From Deltaproteobacteria bacterium (GTDB lineage: Bacteria; Desulfobacterota; Desulfobacteria; Desulfobacterales; ETH-SRB1), in NCBI GenBank assembly GCA_030262795.1, contig JAJSZO010000040.1, positions 4,183-12,772 on the forward strand: a stretch of DNA of 8,590 bases. The letters are read 5' to 3'. The position numbers were made by a program, and so were the translations under genes. The notes below the pieces were generated by a model. It had not been told where the DNA came from. It worked only from the letters and a program-made list of their open reading frames with translations, and made no database searches. This document shows, piece by piece, positions 1 through 4,986 of the stretch (positions are counted from its first letter, which is position 1; every line of letters starts with the position of its first letter).

Positions 1-18
1 AACCCTGAACCTTAAACC
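1..18 (-). repeat. End of a degenerate 7-bp tandem array, cut by the window edge
   Basis: Two 7-bp units, CCCTGAA at 3 and CCTTAAA at 10, followed by CC, run directly into the murC start codon. Read on the minus strand they are TTTAAGG and TTCAGGG, both of which occur as units of the + strand array at 4744-4771. The rest of the array lies outside the window. It occupies the position where a murC ribosome binding site would be expected. Two units alone would be weak evidence; the match to the array in the ftsA-ftsZ gap supports the call. Confidence 0.55.
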
Positions 19-1404
19 ATGTATCTTAAAAAATATCACATACACTTTGTAGGAATTGGCGGAATAGGAATGAGTGGCATTGCGGAGCTCCTTCTTAATC
101 TTGGCTATAAGGTATCCGGCTCTGATATAAAGTCATCAGACATTACAAAACGTTTGCAAAGTCTTGGCGGGATCATATTTGAAGGGCATTCAGAGGAGCA
201 GGTTTGCGGAGCTGATGTTGTTGTGACATCGACAGCCGTTGGCCGTGAAAACGTGGAAGTGGTTGCAGCCAGACATGCATCAATTCCTGTAATTCAAAGA
301 GCTGAAATGCTGGCAGAACTTATGCGTTTAGAGCTTAAACGTTTAAAATACAGCGTGGCGGTTGCCGGGGCGCACGGCAAAACTTCTACAACGTCGTTAA
401 TTGCTTCCGTTCTCGGCCAAGGTGGCCTTGATCCTACCGTGGTTATTGGTGGAATACTCAAAAGCACAGGTTCTAATGCACTTCTTGGGAAGGGAGATTT
501 TATAGTAGCTGAAGCAGATGAAAGCGATGGTTCTTTTCTGAAAATATCCCCCACCATAGCAGTGGTGACAAACATCGACAGGGAGCACCTGGATTTTTAC
601 AAGGACTTGAACTCAATAAAAAAAGTTTTTCTAAGCTTTATTAACAGTGTACCCTTTTACGGTCTCGCTGTTCTTTGCCTTGATAATGAACCAATACAGG
701 AGCTTATCCCGAAAATAAAGAAACGCTTTACCACCTATGGCATGAGCGCTCAGGCAGATCTTCAGGCAAGGGATGTGGTGCTTGAAAGGCAAAAGAGCAG
801 ATTCTGTCTCTATCGCATGGGAAAAATACTGGGAGAAATCACGTTGAATCTTCCAGGTATTCATAACGTTTACAATTCCATGGCAAGTATTGCTGTAGGG
901 ATTGAGCTTGATATTTCTTTTGATAAAATTAAATGTGCCCTTCAGACCGCTGAAGGAGTTCAGCGCAGACTGGAGATCAAAGGAGAGATAAACGGCATCA
1001 CAGTTGTAGATGATTATGCTCATCATCCTACTGAAATCAAATCCGCATTGTCTTCTATCAAGGCAAGCTGGCCAGGCAGGCGTAAGGTCGTGGTCTTTCA
1101 ACCCCACCGCTATACCAGAACCAAAGCGCTTTTTGATAATTTTACCCGTGCATTCTATCAATCGGATCTGCTTGTAGTTCTTCCGATTTACCCTGCCGGA
1201 GAAAAGAAGATAAAAGGGATAACCGGCCAGACCTTATGCGAAGGAATTATGGCACATGGTCACAAAAAAGTCGTCTGCAAAGAAGATTTTAAAGAGGCTG
1301 TTTGTCATTTGAAAGAAGTATTAAAAGAAGGAGATATCCTGCTTACCCTTGGCGCAGGAAATGTATGGAAAATCGGGGAAGAGATACTGGATATATTGAA
1401 GTAA
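19..1404 (+). CDS. murC: UDP-N-acetylmuramate--L-alanine ligase MurC
   Basis: Cytoplasmic ATP-dependent ligase that adds L-alanine to UDP-MurNAc, the first amino acid of the peptidoglycan stem peptide. The 461-residue length is normal for MurC. Visible motifs, in order: the N-terminal UDP-binding glycine-rich loop GIGGIGMSG (12-20), the ATP P-loop GAHGKTST (117-124), TNIDREHLDFY of the central Mur ligase domain (184-194), PGIHNVYNSMAS (279-290), DDYAHHPTEI at the start of the C-terminal domain (331-340), FQPHRYTRT (360-368) and LGAGNVWKIGE (444-454). The ATG at 19 fits the usual short lead before the HFVGIGG motif. No Shine-Dalgarno sequence precedes it, because the upstream bases are a repeat array. 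It stands at the head of murB-ftsQ-ftsA-ftsZ; murG and ftsW would be expected further upstream. Identification is firm; only the way translation starts is unclear. Confidence 0.97.
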   Translation: MYLKKYHIHFVGIGGIGMSGIAELLLNLGYKVSGSDIKSSDITKRLQSLGGIIFEGHSEEQVCGADVVVTSTAVGRENVEVVAARHASIPVIQRAEMLAELMRLELKRLKYSVAVAGAHGKTSTTSLIASVLGQGGLDPTVVIGGILKSTGSNALLGKGDFIVAEADESDGSFLKISPTIAVVTNIDREHLDFYKDLNSIKKVFLSFINSVPFYGLAVLCLDNEPIQELIPKIKKRFTTYGMSAQADLQARDVVLERQKSRFCLYRMGKILGEITLNLPGIHNVYNSMASIAVGIELDISFDKIKCALQTAEGVQRRLEIKGEINGITVVDDYAHHPTEIKSALSSIKASWPGRRKVVVFQPHRYTRTKALFDNFTRAFYQSDLLVVLPIYPAGEKKIKGITGQTLCEGIMAHGHKKVVCKEDFKEAVCHLKEVLKEGDILLTLGAGNVWKIGEEILDILK

Positions 1405-1407
1405 TGG

Positions 1408-1435
1408 TTTACGGTTGTCGGTTTACGGTTCACGG
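1408..1435 (+). repeat. 7-bp tandem array, four units, consensus TTYACGG
   Basis: Units are TTTACGG at 1408, TTGTCGG at 1415, TTTACGG at 1422 and TTCACGG at 1429, with exact 7-bp spacing. The array begins three bases after the murC stop codon. It is the left arm of the inverted pair with 1526-1553. Confidence 0.8.
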
Positions 1436-1488
1436 TAATGACTCAGTTTTTTTTAAAAAAACACCTTAACCTTGCATGAAATATAAAT

Positions 1489-1518
1489 TTGAGTTCTCAC
1501 AACTAAACCTTTTATGTT
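1489..1518 (+). promoter_or_regulatory. Possible weak sigma70-type promoter before murB
   Basis: TTGAGT at 1489-1494 and TATGTT at 1513-1518 are separated by 18 bp and each match the consensus hexamer at four positions. If used, transcription would start about 30 bp before the murB ATG, inside the candidate element. In AT-rich DNA such a match can occur by chance. Confidence 0.22.
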
Positions 1519-1525
1519 TGCTCAA

Positions 1526-1553
1526 CTGATAACCGTGAACTGACAACCGTTTA
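1526..1553 (-). repeat. 7-bp tandem array, four units, inverted relative to 1408-1435
   Basis: On the + strand the units are CTGATAA at 1526, CCGTGAA at 1533, CTGACAA at 1540 and CCGTTTA at 1547. Read on the minus strand these are TAAACGG, TTGTCAG, TTCACGG and TTATCAG, so the order and sequence follow the left array. The array ends two bases before the murB ATG and occupies the place of its ribosome binding site. Confidence 0.75.
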
Positions 1554-1555
1554 TA

Positions 1556-2503
1556 ATGCTTGATTCTGATTCAAAAATATGGCTTGAACGCCGGTTTAAA
1601 AACAGTGTCAGATTTGATGAATCCATGTCGAAACACACATCTTTGCGGGTGGGGGGTGCGGCAGATGCTTTTGTCATGCCTGAAAAGCTTGAAGAACTTG
1701 CAGCGCTTATCAAGTGGTCACGGCAGAATGATATTCCTTATCTTGTTATCGGAGACGGGACAAATCTTCTTGTAAAAGATAGCGGCATACGAGGAATTGT
1801 AATTATACTTACAAAATGTCTGAAACGCATTAGTAAAAGAGATACGGAAAAAGACGGCATCATTGTTACTGCTTTGGCTGGGGTAAGAATGCAGGCTCTT
1901 TGTTCTTTTGCTATTAAGAATGGTCTCAAAGGGATGAATTTTGCTATCGGCATCCCCGGTACGGTGGGTGGAGGTATAATGATGAATGCCGGAACCGCCC
2001 ATGGATCAATAAAAAGCATTCTTGATTCCATAAAAATTTTGCTGCCTGCCGGGCATGCTAAAATAATTATGAGAGAAAATTTAAATTTTGATTACAGGGG
2101 GCTGTCTCTGAAAGATGAAGTAAGAGAAGTTAATCAAGACCAGCCAATTATATTAGGGGCCTGCTTCCGCCTGTATCCTTCAGACCCGCAGGAACTCCAA
2201 AAAGATGCTGAAAAAAAGCTGAAAGTAAGAAAAGAAAGACAGCCCACAGGCATGCTTAGTGCGGGATGTTTTTTTAAAAACCCTTTGTCCGGGAAAACAG
2301 CGGGAGAGCTTATTGATCTGTCCGGACTTAAAGGCAAGTCAATAGGTGGAGCAAAAATTTCATTAAAACATGCCAATTTTATTATTAACAAAGACAGAGC
2401 ATCTGCCTCCGATATACTGACGATTATAGAACTTGTTCAGGAAACAGTGTCAAAAAAGTTCAACATCAATCTAAAGCCGGAGGTAAAAATTGTTGGGCAA
2501 TAA
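1556..2503 (+). CDS. murB: UDP-N-acetylenolpyruvoylglucosamine reductase MurB (type II-like)
   Basis: FAD-dependent cytoplasmic enzyme that reduces UDP-GlcNAc-enolpyruvate with NADPH to UDP-MurNAc, the substrate of MurC. Length is 315 residues. FAD-binding motifs: GDGTNLL (66-72) and IGIPGTVGGGIMMNAG (131-146). The substrate-binding YR pair is at Y180-R181 and the conserved glutamate near the C-terminus is E309 in the PEV context. The proton-donor position, usually serine in a GSxFKNP motif, is cysteine here (C238 in AGCFFKNP). The extra loop of E. coli-type MurB seems absent, which points to type II. The ATG at 1556 is the only start that keeps the full N-terminus, but a repeat array rather than a Shine-Dalgarno sequence precedes it. 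The 3' end overlaps ftsQ by 14 nt. No ddl gene lies between murB and ftsQ, as it does in many dcw clusters. Confidence 0.96.
   Translation: MLDSDSKIWLERRFKNSVRFDESMSKHTSLRVGGAADAFVMPEKLEELAALIKWSRQNDIPYLVIGDGTNLLVKDSGIRGIVIILTKCLKRISKRDTEKDGIIVTALAGVRMQALCSFAIKNGLKGMNFAIGIPGTVGGGIMMNAGTAHGSIKSILDSIKILLPAGHAKIIMRENLNFDYRGLSLKDEVREVNQDQPIILGACFRLYPSDPQELQKDAEKKLKVRKERQPTGMLSAGCFFKNPLSGKTAGELIDLSGLKGKSIGGAKISLKHANFIINKDRASASDILTIIELVQETVSKKFNINLKPEVKIVGQ
2479..2483 (+). promoter_or_regulatory. Ribosome binding site that fixes the ftsQ TTG start
   Basis: GGAGG lies inside the 3' end of murB, six bases before TTG at 2490. No ATG occurs in this frame near the N-terminus, so the site decides the start. 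A second TTG at 2493 is a slightly less likely alternative. Confidence 0.75.
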
Positions 2504-3344
2504 GCATATAAGAAAAAACTATTACAAGGGTGCATCATCTAAAAAAAGTGTCAAAATATTCCAACGCTTTGTTTTCTGTTTCAAGATAGTGACTGCAATT
2601 GGCATTTTAACTGTAATGAGCTTTGCTTTTATTCTGGCTCACGATTGCATTACACAATGCGACTATTTCAGAGCTGATAACATAGTTATTAGAGGAGCGC
2701 ATCGGCTTTCGAAACAGCAAATTCTTGAACAGGCAAATATAAATAAAGGAATAAATATTCTTTCCGTCAATCTTTCAATAATAAGAAACACATTGCTGGC
2801 GCATTCATGGATAGCTGAGGCTGAAGTCAGAAGAGAGCTGCCTGATATGATAACTATTGGGATTAAGGAGCATAAACCGCTTGCTATTTTAGATCTTGGC
2901 CGCAAGTTCCTGATAAATGTTAATGGAGAAGTATTTAAAGAATGGACTCAATCGGATTCTGATATTTTGCCAATTGTCAGCGGACTTCAATTTTCAGATC
3001 TGAATATTTCCGGTGAGGCACGCAGCACATCTTTTAATGCAGTAATGGAAGTTTTACGTCTTGGCCGGGAGCCTGACAGCATTCTTCCAAACAGAAGAAT
3101 AAGAAAAATACGGGTGGACGGACAAACAGGTCTTACCCTGTACACATTTGATCAAGTAAGAGTAATAAAGCTGGGCTATAATGATTATACAAACAAGTAT
3201 GAAAGGCTTGAAAACGTGCTTTTCTACATGAAAAAAAAGAAATGTTTTCCGGATTTCGATTCAATTGATTTGAATCACCTGGATCGTATTGTTGTAAATC
3301 TTGCGAAAGATGAATCATCTGCAGGGGATCATAGGGAGATTTAA
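2490..3344 (+). CDS. ftsQ: Cell division protein FtsQ (DivIB family)
   Basis: Bitopic inner-membrane protein that joins the cytoplasmic Z-ring to the periplasmic septal synthesis enzymes through FtsB/FtsL. The 284 residues show a basic cytoplasmic tail (about 1-27), one hydrophobic membrane segment (about 28-50), then a periplasmic POTRA domain (about 58-130, from YFRADNIVIRGAHRLS to IGIKEHKPLAIL) and an FtsQ-type beta domain containing the KFLINVNGEVF stretch (139-149). Sequence conservation in this family is low, so the call rests on topology, the POTRA-like pattern and position between murB and ftsA. Translation starts at TTG, preceded by a good ribosome binding site inside murB; the 14-nt overlap implies coupling. 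The stop codon is one base before the ftsA ATG. Confidence 0.92.
   Translation: MLGNKHIRKNYYKGASSKKSVKIFQRFVFCFKIVTAIGILTVMSFAFILAHDCITQCDYFRADNIVIRGAHRLSKQQILEQANINKGINILSVNLSIIRNTLLAHSWIAEAEVRRELPDMITIGIKEHKPLAILDLGRKFLINVNGEVFKEWTQSDSDILPIVSGLQFSDLNISGEARSTSFNAVMEVLRLGREPDSILPNRRIRKIRVDGQTGLTLYTFDQVRVIKLGYNDYTNKYERLENVLFYMKKKKCFPDFDSIDLNHLDRIVVNLAKDESSAGDHREI
3334..3338 (+). promoter_or_regulatory. Ribosome binding site of ftsA
   Basis: GGGAG ends seven bases before ATG at 3346 and lies within the last codons of ftsQ. It favours the 3346 start over an in-frame TTG at 3301, which would add 15 residues without similarity to FtsA. Confidence 0.75.
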
Positions 3345-3345
3345 T

Positions 3346-4575
3346 ATGCGGGAAAATGAAGAAATCGTTGTAGGCCTTGATATTGGAACCACCAAAATCT
3401 GCGCTGTTGTCGGCGAAATATCCGGCGATGAAATTAATATAGTCGGCATCGGCACCCACCCCTCAGTCGGGCTTCGCAAGGGAGTTGTGGTAAATATTGA
3501 ATCAACCGTAGAATCTATAAAAAAAGCGGTCGAGGAAGCAGAACTTATGGCCGGTTGCGAAATTTCATCGGTTTATGCAGGAATTGCAGGAGGACATATA
3601 ACCGGCTTCAACAGCCGCGGAATTGTGGCGGTAAAAGGCTCTGAAATAACCAGGCTTGATGTTGAGCGGGTAATCGACGCTGCAAGAGCTGTGGCAATTC
3701 CAATGGACAGGGAAGTAATACATGTGATTCCCCAGGAATTCATTGTTGATGATGAAGCAGGTATTCAGAATCCTGTCGGCATGGCCGGAATAAGGCTGGA
3801 GGCAAAAATTCATATTGTGACTGGCGCTGTAACATCGGCTCACAATATTGTCAAGTGTGCAAACCGTTCAGGTCTTGATGTCTGTGATATTGTCCTGGAA
3901 TCTCTTGCTTCGGGCGAAGCTGTGCTGTCCGAAGAAGAAAAAGAGCTTGGTGCCGGTTTGATTGACCTTGGTGGAGGAACAAGTGATCTTGCTATATTTT
4001 GCAACAACAATATCAGGCATACATTTGTGCTTGGATTGGGTGGTAATAATCTGACAAATGATCTGGCAGTTGGACTGCATGCACCACAAAGAGAAGCTGA
4101 AAAAATAAAGAAAAAGTATGGAACCTGCATTGCAAAAAATATCAGCAGTGAAGAAACTATCGAAATCCCGGGTATGGGGGGACGAAAGCCCAGAAAGCTT
4201 CCAAGGCAGATTCTTGGTGAAATTCTGGAACCTCGTATGGAGGAAATTTTTACACTGATAAATAGAGAGATTTATAGAGCAGGAATGGAGAAATTAATTT
4301 CGTCAGGTATTGTTTTGACAGGCGGATCAGCGCTTTTGAGAGATGCGACGGAGATTGCAGAATCAGTTTTCAATTTTCCAACCCGGCTTGGCAAGCCCAT
4401 GGGAATCAGCGGTCTGGTCGATGTTGTAAACAACCCAATGTATGCGACAGGCGTTGGACTGGTTATATATGGTGCTAAAAACCAGACAGCGAGAAAGAAT
4501 TTCAGAATTCGTGATAAAAACATTTTCAACCGTATAATAACAAGGATGAAGAAATGGTTCAAGGATGTGATTTGA
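3346..4575 (+). CDS. ftsA: Cell division protein FtsA
   Basis: Actin-fold ATPase that anchors FtsZ filaments to the inner membrane and recruits later division proteins. From ATG 3346 it has 409 residues, a usual length. Visible elements: phosphate-1 loop GLDIGTTK (10-17); the FtsA-specific 1C/SHS2 region that follows, including GVVVNIESTVESI; phosphate-2 loop LIDLGGGTSD (205-214); adenosine motif GIVLTGGSALL (321-331); and a C-terminal amphipathic helix rich in Lys, Arg, Trp, Phe and Ile (392-409) after a charged linker, the membrane-targeting sequence. The start is supported by a Shine-Dalgarno sequence and a 1-nt gap to ftsQ, implying coupled translation. It is usually directly followed by ftsZ; here a 411-bp gap intervenes, so FtsZ output may be set separately. 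Confidence 0.98.
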   Translation: MRENEEIVVGLDIGTTKICAVVGEISGDEINIVGIGTHPSVGLRKGVVVNIESTVESIKKAVEEAELMAGCEISSVYAGIAGGHITGFNSRGIVAVKGSEITRLDVERVIDAARAVAIPMDREVIHVIPQEFIVDDEAGIQNPVGMAGIRLEAKIHIVTGAVTSAHNIVKCANRSGLDVCDIVLESLASGEAVLSEEEKELGAGLIDLGGGTSDLAIFCNNNIRHTFVLGLGGNNLTNDLAVGLHAPQREAEKIKKKYGTCIAKNISSEETIEIPGMGGRKPRKLPRQILGEILEPRMEEIFTLINREIYRAGMEKLISSGIVLTGGSALLRDATEIAESVFNFPTRLGKPMGISGLVDVVNNPMYATGVGLVIYGAKNQTARKNFRIRDKNIFNRIITRMKKWFKDVI

Positions 4576-4591
4576 ATCCAAGTTAAATTAG

Positions 4592-4605
4592 CGCCCTATC
4601 GGGCG
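4592..4605 (+). other. GC hairpin behind ftsA
   Basis: CGCCC and GGGCG form a perfect 5-bp stem with a TATC loop, 16 bases after the ftsA stop codon. No T-run follows, so it does not meet the pattern of an intrinsic terminator. It could stabilise the 3' end of an ftsQA transcript. Confidence 0.5.
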
Positions 4606-4632
4606 AGCTCTTAGCTGATAAGCTTAACAGCT
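4606..4632. repeat. AGCT tetranucleotides at 7-8 bp spacing
   Basis: AGCT begins at 4606, 4613, 4621 and 4629, giving steps of 7, 8 and 8 bp. This may be a further variant of the short-period arrays elsewhere in the window, but the units outside AGCT are poorly conserved. Confidence 0.4.
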
Positions 4633-4645
4633 ACGAACAGTTCGT
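4633..4645. promoter_or_regulatory. Perfect interrupted palindrome, possible operator
   Basis: ACGAAC and GTTCGT are exact inverted copies around a single A. It lies 34 bp before the -35 box at 4679, a reasonable place for a regulator. The half-site resembles GAAC/GTTC of Gram-positive-type LexA boxes, but that spacing is four bases, not one, so no regulator is assigned. Confidence 0.3.
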
Positions 4646-4678
4646 TATGTACTGATAGTTTTTAACCTATTGATAAAA

Positions 4679-4706
4679 TTGACTAAAAAATGGAAATTTC
4701 TATACT
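4679..4706 (+). promoter_or_regulatory. Sigma70-type promoter, likely for ftsZ
   Basis: TTGACT (4679-4684) and TATACT (4701-4706) each match the consensus at five of six positions with a 16-bp spacer. Transcription from about 4713 would give ftsZ a leader of about 275 nt, running through the repeats of this gap. It is the best promoter match I found in the non-coding parts of the window. Confidence 0.5.
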
Positions 4707-4710
4707 ATTA

Positions 4711-4732
4711 AATTAACACACAGAAGGCGTAC
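4711..4732 (+). repeat. 22-bp direct repeat, copy 1
   Basis: Matches 4845-4866 at 19 of 22 positions; the last ten bases, GAAGGCGTAC, are identical. It sits at the predicted transcription start of the 4679-4706 promoter. Confidence 0.65.
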
Positions 4733-4743
4733 AGCATACAAGA

Positions 4744-4771
4744 TTTAAGGTTCAAGGTTCAGGGTTCAAGG
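4744..4771 (+). repeat. 7-bp tandem array, four units, consensus TTCAAGG
   Basis: Units are TTTAAGG at 4744, TTCAAGG at 4751, TTCAGGG at 4758 and TTCAAGG at 4765, with exact 7-bp spacing and the same 28-bp length as the two arrays around the murC-murB gap. CAGCAT (4732-4737) and ATGCTG (4773-4778) flank it as an inverted pair. No inverted partner array is seen in this gap. Confidence 0.8.
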
Positions 4772-4796
4772 AATGCTGCCATTTTATGTATTCCTT
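4768..4796 (+). other. Stem-loop in the ftsZ leader
   Basis: AAGGAAT (4768-4774) and ATTCCTT (4790-4796) are exact inverted copies, and two inner pairs including one G-T can extend the stem. No T-run follows on this strand, so it is not an intrinsic terminator. Confidence 0.4.
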
Positions 4797-4844
4797 AAAA
4801 CATCAATACACGAGAGGGCAATCTCTAAGAAACTTTGGCTTATC

Positions 4845-4866
4845 AATTAGCACGCCGAAGGCGTAC
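4845..4866 (+). repeat. 22-bp direct repeat, copy 2
   Basis: Second copy of 4711-4732, 134 bp further on. In this copy ACGCC (4852-4856) and GGCGT (4860-4864) form a small perfect hairpin around GAA; two of the three differing bases decide whether this hairpin can form, and copy 1 lacks it. Confidence 0.65.
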
Positions 4867-4885
4867 CACCAATATTCATTTTTCA

Positions 4886-4918
4886 ATTAAAGCCATTAAA
4901 GCCATTAAAGCCATTAAA
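4886..4918 (+). repeat. 9-bp tandem repeat ATTAAAGCC, 3.7 copies
   Basis: Three perfect copies start at 4886, 4895 and 4904, followed by a partial ATTAAA. The repeat ends directly before the tandem TATAAT hexamers upstream of ftsZ. Confidence 0.85.
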
Positions 4919-4920
4919 AT

Positions 4921-4931
4921 TATAATATAAT
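4921..4931 (+). promoter_or_regulatory. Overlapping TATAAT hexamers, possible second ftsZ promoter
   Basis: Two consensus -10 boxes, 4921-4926 and 4926-4931, share one base. The positions 17 bp upstream fall in the 9-bp repeat and give no good -35 box, so use as a promoter is doubtful in this very AT-rich stretch. Confidence 0.25.
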
Positions 4932-4973
4932 GATTCATTGGGAAAATTTTTAAGATTTAAGTATTATTTGTAA

Positions 4974-4983
4974 GGGGGGGGAG
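4974..4983 (+). promoter_or_regulatory. ftsZ ribosome binding site with a run of eight G
   Basis: Eight consecutive G (4974-4981) followed by AG form a strong but unusual purine-rich binding site; the GGAG core ends three bases before ATG at 4987. Longer or shorter G-runs would shift its distance from the start codon. Confidence 0.65.
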
Positions 4984-4986
4984 ATT

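Larger units (their letters stand above)
1407..1553. mobile_element. Candidate small non-coding inverted-repeat element between murC and murB
   Basis: Two 28-bp arrays of 7-bp units (1408-1435 and 1526-1553) face each other and match at 21 of 28 positions when one is reverse-complemented. They include the shared core ACGGTTGTC (1411-1419, and inverted at 1542-1550). The 90 bp between them are AT-rich, contain a T8A7 tract at 1447-1461 and no ORF of note. The segment is flanked on both sides by TAATG (1402-1406 and 1554-1558), as a 5-bp target duplication would be. The first TAATG holds the murC stop codon and the second holds the murB start codon. The structure resembles a MITE. There is no transposase, and without other copies from the genome the mobile nature is an inference. 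Confidence 0.45.
4576..4986 (+). other. ftsA-ftsZ intergenic region: repeat-rich, with an ftsZ promoter and leader
   Basis: This is the only gap above 300 bp. In order it holds a GC hairpin (4592-4605), AGCT tetranucleotides spaced 7-8 bp (4606-4632), a perfect interrupted palindrome (4633-4645), a promoter (4679-4706), a pair of 22-bp direct repeats (4711-4732, 4845-4866), a 7-bp tandem array (4744-4771), a 7-bp inverted repeat (4768-4774 with 4790-4796), a 9-bp tandem repeat (4886-4918), tandem TATAAT hexamers (4921-4931) and the G-rich ftsZ ribosome binding site. No convincing gene is seen; the longest start-to-stop frame I found is 25 codons. Confidence 0.8.

Noticed and set aside
631..1161. 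Long open frame on the minus strand across murC
   Set aside because: It lies fully opposite conserved murC codons and shows no family motif.
3301..3345. Longer ftsA starting at TTG 3301
   Set aside because: It would overlap ftsQ by 44 nt and add 15 residues not found in FtsA; ATG 3346 has a proper binding site and a normal N-terminus.
4633..4645. LexA (SOS) box
   Set aside because: The half-sites look similar, but the spacer is one base rather than the four of the GAAC-GTTC type.
4773..4850. 25-codon frame in the ftsA-ftsZ gap
   Set aside because: An AAGGA directly touches the ATG without spacing, the frame runs through repeats, and the peptide resembles nothing I know.
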